A stretch of 64,000 bases of DNA from Sphaerisporangium album (GTDB taxonomy: Bacteria > Actinomycetota > Actinomycetes > Streptosporangiales > Streptosporangiaceae), in the NCBI RefSeq assembly GCF_003323745.1, contig NZ_QOIL01000004.1:62001-126000 (forward strand). The letters are read 5' to 3'. This document shows, in pieces, positions 52,937-62,300 of this stretch. The position numbers and the translations under genes are program-made. Under the pieces are notes generated by a model that saw nothing but the letters and a program-made list of their open reading frames with translations, had not been told where the DNA came from and made no database searches. Position 1 is the stretch's first letter, and each line of letters opens with the position of its first letter.

Positions 52937-52989
52937 CTGTAAAACCGTCGGCTCAGCCTGCCCAGGTTCGAACCCCGGACCTGCCACCA
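52937..52989 (+). repeat. att core, copy 3
   Basis: 53 bp with two changes from copies 1 and 2; one breaks a T-stem pair. It marks the right end of the remnants. Confidence 0.85.
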
Positions 52990-53160
52990 GCAGCGGAAAG
53001 AGCACCTGACCAGCAGTAACAGCGGTCGGGGGCTTCTTCGTTTCATGATCCCTGAGTGACCGTGTTTCCCCCTGTTTTCCCGTGGGATCTCGCACGCGTG
53101 TGGCACGCGATCAAGCGCGAACCCCTACCCTCGATGTGGATCCTGCTACGGGAGTGAGTC

Positions 53161-53604
53161 GTGGCCTTCGTACTCGCGGTCAAGCCGAATGGCCCCTGGC
53201 TCATCACCAAGAACGGCTCCTGGCTGGTTACGTCCACTCAGCAGGGCGCCCTGCCACTCAGCTTCAATACGGCGGTGGGGCTGTTGCCGTTGCTCGAAAG
53301 ACCACGGGAGACCGTTGAAGCGGAAGTCGAAGCGCTCCGCACGGAAGACACGCCCGACTTCGCACAGGTGGTACGCGTCGTGGTCGAGATGGAGCTGACC
53401 GCCCTCGCCCCATACTGGGTCCCGCTGGCCGTTGATTGGATTCGGGTGGAGGAGGTCCCCGTGTTCGAAGGCCTTCTCGTCGCGCTTCAGCAGTATCGAC
53501 ACATCAGCCAGCGAACACGACACCAGGCCAAACGCCTTCTCAAAGCGAGTAGGGACGCAATGGCGTCGACAGATCCGCGCCCGCGGACACCCCCGCCTGC
53601 CTGA
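53161..53604 (+). CDS. Hypothetical protein next to the element right end
   Basis: 147 residues from a GTG at 53161. The first third is beta-rich (FVLAVKPNGPWLITKNGSWL) and the remainder helical, with ALQQYRHISQRTRHQAKRLL near the end. No domain is recognised. The codon bias is good. It lies 171 bp beyond att copy 3, so it may be chromosomal or cargo of a third, older element. Confidence 0.55.
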   Translation: MAFVLAVKPNGPWLITKNGSWLVTSTQQGALPLSFNTAVGLLPLLERPRETVEAEVEALRTEDTPDFAQVVRVVVEMELTALAPYWVPLAVDWIRVEEVPVFEGLLVALQQYRHISQRTRHQAKRLLKASRDAMASTDPRPRTPPPA

Positions 53605-53735
53605 TCATCCGTCGCTGTCGGCCCCCTGGTCTGGTCGGCTCGTCCTGCGCGGGGTGGCGGGACTGTAACCAACGGCTGTGTCTCACACGCACTTTCCGCC
53701 CGCCCTGGACAGGCCCGCGCCTGGGCGTTTCGCGG

Positions 53736-54410
53736 CTATGCCTCCTCGGCGGGATGGGGGATGCAGTACCCCACCCCAGGGGTCGTCGTGATGATCGACG
53801 GGTTTCCCAGTTTGCGGCGGAGGCGTCCGATGGTCACGGTGACGGTGTTGGTGAACGGGTCGGCGTTCTCGTCCCAGACCTGTTCGAGGAGGTCCTCGGT
53901 GCTGAGGAAGGCGGGGGAGGCGCGCAGGAGGGCTTCGAGCAGGGCGAACTCCTTGACCGAGAGCTCCAGTTGCCGGCCGTCGCGGGTGGCCGTGCGGCGG
54001 ATCGGGTCGAGCTCGATGCCGCCCGCGCGCAGCGTTCGTGCGCGGGCGGACGGCCGACGGCGGGCCAGGGCGCGGATGCGCAGGACCAGTTCCGGGAAAT
54101 GGAACGGCTTGGCGAGGTAGTCGTCGGCCCCCAGGGTGAGGCCGCTGACCCGGTCTCCCGGCGAGTCGGCCGCGGTCAGCATGAGGACCATCGCGCGGTC
54201 GTCGCGCTCGGTGATCATCTGGCAGAGGGTGTCGCCGTGGACGCCGGGCAGGTCGCGGTCGAGGACGACGACGTCGTAGGGGGTGAGGTCGAGCTTGACG
54301 GTGGCCGACAGGCCGTCGTGGGCGACATCGACCGCCATGCCCTGGTCGCGCAGGCCCTCGGCGAGGACGTCGGCGAGCGAGCGCGCGTCCTCCACCACCA
54401 GGATCCTCAT
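53736..54410 (-). CDS. OmpR-family response regulator
   Basis: 224 residues. The receiver domain has ED (residues 7-8), the phospho-acceptor Asp 51 in VVVLDRDLPG, and Lys in YLAKPF. The C-terminal winged helix includes FALLEALLRASPAFLSTEDL and VTIGRLRRKLG. It overlaps the sensor gene by ATGA (54407-54410). The target genes are unknown; the divergent permease gene 1.4 kb away is a candidate. Confidence 0.93.
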   Translation of the reverse strand: MRILVVEDARSLADVLAEGLRDQGMAVDVAHDGLSATVKLDLTPYDVVVLDRDLPGVHGDTLCQMITERDDRAMVLMLTAADSPGDRVSGLTLGADDYLAKPFHFPELVLRIRALARRRPSARARTLRAGGIELDPIRRTATRDGRQLELSVKEFALLEALLRASPAFLSTEDLLEQVWDENADPFTNTVTVTIGRLRRKLGNPSIITTTPGVGYCIPHPAEEA

Positions 54411-55783
54411 TCCGCGCCCCCTTCCGCCGCACTCGTCCGCGGCGGTGCGATGTCTCCGGTCGCAGTCGTCTGCGGGGGTGCGATGTCTCCGGCCGTACTC
54501 GTCTGCGGGGGTGCGATGTCTCTGGCTGCACTCGTCTGCGGGGGTGCGATGTCTCCGGTCGTACTCGTCTGCGGCGGTACGGTGGCTTCCGCCGCGCTCG
54601 TGACCGCCTGGGGCGCCCGTGGCAGCGTGATGGTGACGCGTAGGCCGCCTTCGGGGCGGGCGTGCAGGTCGAGGCGGCCGCCGTGCGCGTCGGCGATGGC
54701 CGCGACGATCGACAGGCCGAGGCCGGAGCCGGTCTCGGAGCCGGTCCGGTCGGCGGCGAGCCGCTGGAAGGGCTCGGTGAGCCGGGCGACCTGCGCCGGG
54801 TCGAGAACGGGCCCGCCCGTTTCCACGACCAGCCGCGCCGAGCCGCCCTCCGAGCCGCCCTCCGTGCCGGTCGCGACCCGGATCCGGCCGCCGTGCCGGT
54901 TGTGGACGACCGCGTTGTCGATCACGTTGCTCACCATGCGGGACAGCAGGGCCGGGCTGCCGTAGGTCCATGCGGTGTCGCGGGTGTCGGCCTCGACGGT
55001 CAGGTCCTTCTCCGTGATGTCCATGGCGTGCGCGGCCAAGGATTCGGACGCCAGGTCGCCGAGCGAGACAGGGACGCTGCCGCGGAGCGCGCCGTGCTGC
55101 GCGCGGGCGAGGTCGAGGAAGCCTTCCAGGAGGCTGTCGACCCGGTCGAGTTCGGTGCGCAGCCGGTCGGCGAGCGCGAGCGTCTGCGGCGGCGCCGGTT
55201 GCGGCTTGGCCACGGCCACGTCCAGCGACGCCCGCATGGTCGTCAGCGGTGTGCGCAGCTCGTGGGAGGCGTTCGCGACGAACCGGCGCTGGGCGGCGAA
55301 GGACGCCTCCAGGCGTTCCAGCAGCCCGTCAATGGTGTCGGCGAGGTCCTTGACCTCGTCGGCGGGGCCGGGCACGGCCAGCCGTTCGTGGAGGTTCTCG
55401 GCCGAGATCCGCCGTGTCGCCGCGGTGACGGTCCGCAGGGGGCGCAGTACCCGGCCCGCCACGGCCTTCCCCAGCACGACTGAGATCACCGCCATCACGA
55501 CCAGCGCGATCGCCGATCCCATCAGGAGCTGGCGCGACTGGGCGGCATGGAGATCCGCGAGCTGTGCCTGGAGCTGGTGGACGCGCTCCTGAGCGCGCGC
55601 GAGACCGGGCTGCTGGGCGGGAGGGTCCTGGCCGGGCACGTGCCGGGACACGGTCGTACCGGCCAGCACGTTGGTTAGGGCGAGCAGTACCAGGCCGGAC
55701 ATCAGGAACAGGGCGGCGTACAAGGTGGTGAAGCGCTGCCGAACCGTCCAACTCGGTAGCGCGGGGCGTCGCGGCTTGGCCAT
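54407..55783 (-). CDS. Sensor histidine kinase
   Basis: 458 residues. Two membrane helices (residues about 20-43 and 88-110) flank a short extracellular loop; a HAMP domain, the dimerisation box FVANASHELRTPLTTMR (His about 174) and an ATPase domain with NVIDNAVVHN, TEPF and GSGLGLSIV follow. The 45-residue C-terminus is an unusual repeat tail (GDIAPPQTS units). It is first in the operon with the response regulator. It is separated from the divergent permease by about 110 bp. Confidence 0.93.
   Translation of the reverse strand: MAKPRRPALPSWTVRQRFTTLYAALFLMSGLVLLALTNVLAGTTVSRHVPGQDPPAQQPGLARAQERVHQLQAQLADLHAAQSRQLLMGSAIALVVMAVISVVLGKAVAGRVLRPLRTVTAATRRISAENLHERLAVPGPADEVKDLADTIDGLLERLEASFAAQRRFVANASHELRTPLTTMRASLDVAVAKPQPAPPQTLALADRLRTELDRVDSLLEGFLDLARAQHGALRGSVPVSLGDLASESLAAHAMDITEKDLTVEADTRDTAWTYGSPALLSRMVSNVIDNAVVHNRHGGRIRVATGTEGGSEGGSARLVVETGGPVLDPAQVARLTEPFQRLAADRTGSETGSGLGLSIVAAIADAHGGRLDLHARPEGGLRVTITLPRAPQAVTSAAEATVPPQTSTTGDIAPPQTSAARDIAPPQTSTAGDIAPPQTTATGDIAPPRTSAAEGGAE
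54420..54590. repeat. 33-bp tandem repeat encoding the kinase tail
   Basis: About five copies of an 11-residue unit (TSTTGDIAPPQ and variants), in frame at the 3' end of the sensor kinase gene. Confidence 0.8.
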
Positions 55784-55891
55784 CGGTCCTCTCCGTTCAC
55801 GTCAGGCTTCCAGGATGCGGTGCGGGACCTAACAGCGATGTGACAGGAGTGGTTCGAGCGGTGTTATGGCGTGGTCCGTAGAACCGGACCC

Positions 55892-57451
55892 ATGCCGAAC
55901 GTCAGCGAAGCCACTCCCTTCGCCGCCCTTGTGCGGCGGGAATGGGCCAACCTCCGAAGCCGTCGCCGGATGATCGCCCTGACGGCCGTGCCGGTGGTCA
56001 CCATCCTGCTCGGACTGCTCCTCGCCCTCGGGCTCGGCGGTCGCTCCGTCTGTAGCGAGGGCTCGGTGGAGGTCCCCTGTCCCACCGATCCGGCCGGGCC
56101 GGACGGCGAGGCGGTGCGCGACAGCTTCTACTTCGTCCACCGGCCCATGGGGAAGAACGGCAGCATCACCGTCCGCATGACCTCCATGAACGGGATCATC
56201 ACCTACCCGCCGCCCGATCACGACGAGATCGTCCCCGGCCTCGTGCCCTGGGCGAAGGCGGGCGTCATCATCAAGGACGGCACCGCCCAGGGTTCCTCCT
56301 ACGCGGCGCTGATGGTCACGGGCGCGCACGGCGTGCGGATGCAGCACGACTTCACCCATGACACGGCCGGCCGCCCGGGCGGCGTCTCGGCGGGAGCGCC
56401 GCGCTGGCTGCGCCTGACCCGCTCGGGCGACACCATCACGGGCCAGGAGTCGGCCGACGGCACGCGGTGGACGCGGGTCGGCGTCGTCCGCCTGGCCGGG
56501 CTTCCGGAGACGGTGCGGGTCGGGCTCTTCGCCGCGTCCCCCGGGGACCTGACGCTCAGGCCCGTCGCCATCGGCGCGGGACTGCCGCAGGTGCGCTTCA
56601 CCCAGGCCACCGCCACCTTCGACCACATCAGCCTGGACGGCGTTCCCCTCGGTGAGTGGAGCCGCGGCAGCGTGGGCGAAATGGGTCGTACCGATTGGGA
56701 GAAGTACCACCGGGCCCCCGGCCTCGTCGAGTCGGACGGCGCGTTCACCGTCACCGGGACCGGCGACATGAGCCCGCTGGGCGGCGAGAGCGGCCGCACG
56801 GTGGAGAGCAACCTCCTCGGCCTCCCCATCAGCCTGCTCATCCTGATCGCCGTGGCGGCACGCTTCCTGACCGCCATGCCGCCGCACCCGGCGACCTCTG
56901 CCACCGTGCCGTCCACCGGACGCACCCTGGCGGCGAAGGCCGTCGTGATCGGCGCGGTGGGCCTCCTCGCCGGGCTGGTCGCCGCGGCGGTCGTGGTCCC
57001 GGCCGGCGCGATGATGCTGCGCGCGAACGGCGTCAACGTCGTCCCGGCGCCGGCCCTCACCCAACTGCGGGTCGTCGCGGGTGTCGCGGTACTGCTCGCC
57101 GTCGCCGCCGTCTTCGCGCTCGCCCTCCGCGCGCTGCTGCGGCGCACCTGGGCGGCGATCCTCGTCGCGATCGCGACCCTCGTCCTCCCGTACCTCGTGG
57201 CGGTCGTGCCGCTCCTGCCCGACGACGTGTCGAGGTGGCTGCTCCGCCTCACCCCGGCCGCAGGTTTCGCCGCCGAGCAGACCCTCCGCGAGTACCCCCA
57301 GGTGGTCGCCCACTACGCCCCCTCGGAGGGCTACTTCCCTCTCCCGTGGTGGGCCGGCCTCGGCGTCCTCTGCGTCTACACCGCGGCCGTCCTCGCCCTG
57401 GCCCTGCGGCGACGCGGCGGCGGCACCACCTCACGAGCGCGATGGAGGTAG
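55892..57451 (+). CDS. ABC-2-type permease-like protein with inserted DUF1349-like lectin domain
   Basis: 519 residues. One N-terminal membrane helix (VVTILLGLLLALGL) leads to an extracellular region of about 240 residues with AKAGVIIKDGT, SSYAALMVTG and LRLTRSGDTITGQESADGTR, the pattern of DUF1349/concanavalin-like domains. Five to six membrane helices follow (VVIGAVGLLAGLVAAAVVVP and on), as in ABC-2 permeases. No ATPase gene adjoins it. The ATG at 55892 lacks a clear ribosome binding site. Confidence 0.65.
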   Translation: MPNVSEATPFAALVRREWANLRSRRRMIALTAVPVVTILLGLLLALGLGGRSVCSEGSVEVPCPTDPAGPDGEAVRDSFYFVHRPMGKNGSITVRMTSMNGIITYPPPDHDEIVPGLVPWAKAGVIIKDGTAQGSSYAALMVTGAHGVRMQHDFTHDTAGRPGGVSAGAPRWLRLTRSGDTITGQESADGTRWTRVGVVRLAGLPETVRVGLFAASPGDLTLRPVAIGAGLPQVRFTQATATFDHISLDGVPLGEWSRGSVGEMGRTDWEKYHRAPGLVESDGAFTVTGTGDMSPLGGESGRTVESNLLGLPISLLILIAVAARFLTAMPPHPATSATVPSTGRTLAAKAVVIGAVGLLAGLVAAAVVVPAGAMMLRANGVNVVPAPALTQLRVVAGVAVLLAVAAVFALALRALLRRTWAAILVAIATLVLPYLVAVVPLLPDDVSRWLLRLTPAAGFAAEQTLREYPQVVAHYAPSEGYFPLPWWAGLGVLCVYTAAVLALALRRRGGGTTSRARWR

Positions 57452-57490
57452 CACCCGACCCGGCGGTGACCGGACGGCCTGCGAGGACGG

Positions 57491-59317
57491 TCAGCCGCGC
57501 AGGTAGGTGACGCGTTCCGCGGTCTCGATCATCTGGCGGGCGAAGGCCGCGGAACGGAAGGAGGCGGGCGGGATGGACAGGGCGGCGGCCATGCGGGCGG
57601 CCAGGGGAGCGGGCGGGACGGTGCGACGCGGGCCGAGGGGCGCGGCGGGCAGGGGCGCGGCGTCCCTCAGCGACTTGGCGAAGGCGCCCGGGGCGGGAAG
57701 TTCCACGGCGAAGTGCAGGGACTCCGGGTGCTGGTGGAGGTCCAGGCGGGCGAACTCGCCGCGGAAAAGGCACAGCAGGATCGAGTCGGACAGGCGTTCG
57801 GTGTGGGAGAACGGAACCGGCCGGTCGGTCGTCTCGGTCTCGTAGGCGTCGATGAGCAGGCCGGGGTAGCCGGGCACCAGGGCGGAGCGGATCAGCGCGC
57901 CGGACAGTTCGGGGATCTCCACCGGGGGCGGGTGGTGGCGGTCGAGCTCGGCGTCCGCGGCGGTGAGGCGGCCGATGCTCGCCGCGCCGTCGACGAGGTG
58001 GGCGATCCACTGGCGGTCGATCCGGAGGAATCTGATCGACTCGGCCGGCAGGAGCCGCTCGTCGGGGATCAGATAGCCGAGCGGGACGCCGCGCAGGTGG
58101 GCCAGGCCGGTGAGCAGATCGAGGACGGGGGCCGGCGGATCGGTGTCGATGGGCGCGAGGTCGAGCGGGTGATCGGGGTCGACGGCGCGCTTTGCGGCCT
58201 GGGCGCGGCGGCGTTTCCATCCGTAGAGCGCGGTGGCGGTGGACGTGTGCTGGAGCATGATCATCCGGCCGAGCTGCCAGGCGGCGGCGTAGGCGGTGTC
58301 GAACATGCCGCTGCCCGGGTGATAGCGCAGCAGCGCGTCCGAGGTCCGGACGGGCTCGGCCGGGGCGTAGGGGGCCGGTCCCGTCACGAAGGGGCCCCGG
58401 TACCAGGAGACGGTACGGCCGCCCTGGCGGAGCTGGTGCCGGACCGGGACGTACCCCTGCCGCAGGAAGGCGTCGGCGCGGGGTTCGCCGCTGTCCGGCA
58501 GCCGTAACGAGGCGCCCGCGTCGGCGAGCCCGGCCGCCAGCCCGGCGAAGCCGTGCGAGGCGTCCAGGCAGGCGAACCGCCAGTTCGCGAGGCTGATCAG
58601 CCTGACCTTGGCGTCGGGTCCCTGCGGGCCGAGGTCGAAGCCCGCGGCCGAGTAGCGGTTCTCGACGGAGACGAGGTGGACGGTCGTGGTGGTCCCCGGC
58701 GCCGGCAGCCGGTTGGCGAGGATCACCGCGGTGTCGCCCGTGGTCTCGGCGGCGGTGTCGCCTGTGGTGCCCCCTGTGGTGTCGCCCGTGGTGTCGCCCG
58801 CGGCGTTCCGGGACGCGCGGATGTGCGCCAGGAACTCCAGGTCGGCGTGGGACGGCATGATGTCGGCGAGCAGCGCGCGCGGCACGTCGATGACGGTCAC
58901 CGGATCGTCCGGCTTCTGGTGCCGTTCGAGCACGGGCGCCGGAATGTACCCGCCGCCGCCCAGCGTGCCGAGGGTCGCCGGGACCGGTGTGGGCCGCTCG
59001 TCGCCGCTGAACACCAGCAGCACCAGCCAGGGCCGGACCGCGTCGGCGGGGCCGCCCGGCACGCGCTCCCACGGCAGGGTGGCCCGGTCGAGGATGATGT
59101 GCGGCAGCGTGTTCTCGTGGTCGCCCAGGCTGCCGTCCGGCGGGAACACCGCGCGGCCCGCGGCGGGCGGCAGCGCGAACCGTTCCCCCGCGACGGTGAA
59201 AGTGCGGGTCGCCTCGTACACGGCCGGGTCGAGCGAGATCGCCTGCTCGACCTTGATCTGGTAGTCGCCGCCGGGCAGTACGGGCCGCCGGTGGCCGACG
59301 AAGGTCAGGTCAGGCAT
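57491..59317 (-). CDS. Large protein of unknown family, third gene of the right-edge cassette
   Basis: 608 residues, soluble, no signal peptide. Residues 1-150 are strand-rich and resemble an immunoglobulin-like or jelly-roll start (GGDYQIKVEQAISLDP). Around 175-195 lies a low-complexity TTGDTTGDT run. Later motifs, GMFDTAYAAAWQLGRMIMLQ and ESIRFLRIDRQWIAHLVDGA, are memorable and may be family-specific, but I cannot name the family. It overlaps the stop of the 1,429-residue gene by 8 bp, so translation is coupled and the products are probably made together. Confidence 0.75.
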   Translation of the reverse strand: MPDLTFVGHRRPVLPGGDYQIKVEQAISLDPAVYEATRTFTVAGERFALPPAAGRAVFPPDGSLGDHENTLPHIILDRATLPWERVPGGPADAVRPWLVLLVFSGDERPTPVPATLGTLGGGGYIPAPVLERHQKPDDPVTVIDVPRALLADIMPSHADLEFLAHIRASRNAAGDTTGDTTGGTTGDTAAETTGDTAVILANRLPAPGTTTTVHLVSVENRYSAAGFDLGPQGPDAKVRLISLANWRFACLDASHGFAGLAAGLADAGASLRLPDSGEPRADAFLRQGYVPVRHQLRQGGRTVSWYRGPFVTGPAPYAPAEPVRTSDALLRYHPGSGMFDTAYAAAWQLGRMIMLQHTSTATALYGWKRRRAQAAKRAVDPDHPLDLAPIDTDPPAPVLDLLTGLAHLRGVPLGYLIPDERLLPAESIRFLRIDRQWIAHLVDGAASIGRLTAADAELDRHHPPPVEIPELSGALIRSALVPGYPGLLIDAYETETTDRPVPFSHTERLSDSILLCLFRGEFARLDLHQHPESLHFAVELPAPGAFAKSLRDAAPLPAAPLGPRRTVPPAPLAARMAAALSIPPASFRSAAFARQMIETAERVTYLRG

Positions 59318-62300
59318 GGGCGGCCACCTTCGGTGCGGCGAGGAAGTCGGCGGCGGTCAGTCCCGCCAGGTCCAGTTCGGTGGCGAGGTCCGCGTCGGCC
59401 AGCAGCTTGCCCGCGACCGCGGCGCGGGCGGCGGCGCCGGACGCCAGGTCGAGGGTCTGGTCGGCGGCGGGGACGAAGCCGGGCAGCGGATCCCACGTGA
59501 ACGCGCCGCGCTCGACCGAGACCGGGGTCAGGGACTGCAGCGCCGCCCGCGGCAGCGACGTGGGCTCCGGGGCGTCCGCGGCGGGAACCGGCCGGACCAC
59601 GTACCCCGTCAGCACGTTCTCCACCAGGACGGGCTTGGTGAGCGAGGGGGTGAGCTCGTCGCCCCACTGCGCGGCGGGAACGTTCTTGCCGACCGGCTCG
59701 AACCGGAAGTAGGTCTCGGCGGGACGCCCGTCGCGGGTGATGGTGATCCGGTGCTGCGAGGTGAACCCGCCGGTCTGCCCGACCGGGGCGACGCCGAACG
59801 CGACCCCGGTCCCGGCCAGCGCCGCGCCGCCGGCCGTCCCGTCAAGGCTGGGAATCGCGGCGTCGGTCAGCAGTTCCAGCTCCAGCGGGTTGACCACGCC
59901 CAGGTCGGTGCCCGACCCCGGCTCGACGGCGCCGGACCGCAGCGCGATCGTCACGATCTGGGTGGCCGGGGGGAGCTGGGTGTCGCGGAAGCGGCTCCAC
60001 TCGATCGGTTTCGCCGAGGCGCCGGACGCCGACCCGAAGTAGATCGTGAAGGAGATGACGCTGAGGTCGATGTAGGCGTCGCCGCCGAACTCCGGGCCCC
60101 AGAACCGCACGTCCGTGCCGACGTGGACGGTGATCGTGTGCGTGCCGAAGAACGAGAACGTGTAGGACGCCCCGACCGCCAGGTGGAACGCCGCCTCGTA
60201 GTGGTAGGGCTGCCAGCTGATCAGGAAGTCCAGCGACGTGTCGAACCACGCGCGCAGCGAGCCGTCCTCGTAGGTCGCGGCCAGGCCGCCGCCCGCCATC
60301 AGCGCCGACGGCGTCAGCGCGAAGTAGGCCGACCCCTTGAGCACCAGCTTGTCCGACACCTGCCAGTTGAAGCCGAGCCTGGGCACCGACGGGTAGTGCG
60401 CGGGCACCGGGAAGTGCGGGTGGTATCCGCCGGCGGTCAGCACGAAATCGCCGTGGTGGTCGTCGCCGAACCACGTGACGAAGGCGAAGCCGCCGGTCAG
60501 CCGGCAGGCGCGGTCCAGCAGGTAGGAGTTGTTGGTGAGCTGGGCGAGCAGCGAGAAGTAGCCGTCGTCCGGCGCGAACGTGGCCTTGAGCGCGAGCTGG
60601 ATCTCGGCGACCGGCGTGACGCCCGCGGCCTTCGCGTCGCGCGCGGGCAGGACGAGCGTGGACAGCCCGAGGACGTCGAGCTCGAACCGGTGCCCGAAGC
60701 CGATGCTGAGCAGCAGGAACGAGTCGATCATCTCGAAGGAGGTGAAGTGGACGCCGAGGGCCAGGAAGTAGTCTCCGGGCGACGGCGGCAGGTCGTCCTC
60801 CAGCTTGCGCAGCTCACCGGCGAGCGTGCCGGGCGGCTGGGCGCCGAGTGCCTCCGCGACCAGCGGGAACTCCGCGATCTTGTCGACGGGCGGCGCCTTC
60901 AGCCGCCGGTTGTACCCGAACCCGGCCGCGATGCCGCGCACGAAGAAGATGGGCGGCCCGCCGATCGGGTAGTCGAGGAAGGCGTACACGAACAGGGACG
61001 GGCCCTCGTCGAGCTGCACGTACGAGCCGAGCGCGCCGAGGGTGAAGGTCTCGGTTCTGATGACGGCCTTGCCGCTGTAGGCCGTGTACGGCCTGTCCTT
61101 GTAGGTGATCGTGCCCTTCAGGAACGCGCCGCTGATCTGGACCGGCCCCTCGGCGTAGGACAGGCCGAGCCCGGCGAGGTCGAAGGCGGGCAGCGCGGCC
61201 GGGTCGGCGAGCGAGACGCCCGCCGACAGGCCGTCGCAGGACAGCGTCAGCCCGCCGACCGTCACCGAGGCGTCGATCAGCACCGCGATCCGCGCGGGTT
61301 CGCCTGGTTCGTGTAGGTAGGACAGCCCGACCCTGGCGACGTGCACCGGTCCGTAGGACGTCTGCACCTGCCGCCACAGCACGTTGTCGCCGGTCTTCGC
61401 CTCGACCGGCGTGGGCGCCGCGGCGGGCGCCGTGACCGGCAGCGTCACCGGCTGCTCCAGCGGGCCGAGCTTCAGCAGGCCGCTCACCGTGAACCCGGAC
61501 GGCAGGGTCTGGACGGGCAGCGAGGCCGCCTCAGCGGGGAGCAGCGCGTTCAGCTTCGTGACCTCGGTGCCGGGGACCTCGCCGGTCGCCGCGATCACCC
61601 GCAGCGGGTCGAAGCCGACGATTCCGTCGCCGGTGAGCCTCGGCCCGACCACGGGCAGCCGGGACAGGTCGATGGTCGCGACGAGATCGACGCCGAACAC
61701 GTACGCGGACCCCGTGGAGGCCAGCACCGCGTCCCTGACGCTCACCACGAGGCCGTCGGGGACGAACCCGGCGGCGGTGGGCGACAGCGCGCCGATCAGC
61801 GACTTGACCGGCGGCATCGGATCGCTGTCGCCGTGCGTGTAGCTCGCCGCGTACCGTGTGGCGTCGGCGGCGTCGCTGAAATGGACGTCGAACCGCAGGT
61901 CGGTGCCGTCGCCGAGGACCGTCCGGATCCGGCCGCCGTAGGTGCGCGCGCCGGTGTCGATCGCCACGGTCAGGTCGACCGTGGTCGTGTCGATCGGGAA
62001 CCGGACGCCCGCGCCGAAGGTGAACCTGGTGTCGACGGTCGCGAACGAGACGTCCAGGTCGTGGACGACGAGCCCGCTGATCGGCGCGGGCGGCGGCATC
62101 GCGCCGAATCGGGTGGCCAGCGAGTCGACGAGCTCCCCGACCGGGACCTCCTGGTCGGGGAAGCTCCGGCCCGAGAAGAACCATCCCTGCCCGGTCGTGT
62201 AGGAGGCCATCACGCCGAGGCGGATTGCGAAGACCGCGAGCTCGGCGGAGGTGAGGAACTTCACGTCGGGGCCGTCGACGTTCAGCGAGAACAGCACGGC

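Larger units (their letters stand above)
50126..52989. mobile_element. Tandem remnants of two tRNA-Tyr-integrated elements
   Basis: Three copies of the tRNA-Tyr 3' end bound two segments: 50126-51150 with an integrase remnant on the plus strand, and 51151-52989 with an integrase remnant on the minus strand, a hypothetical gene and a membrane protein gene. Neither segment retains replication, transfer or phage genes, so both are decayed integrative elements. About 130 bp after copy 1 recurs after copy 3 (50126-50250 against 52990-53118), so related elements shared one arm. Confidence 0.7.
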
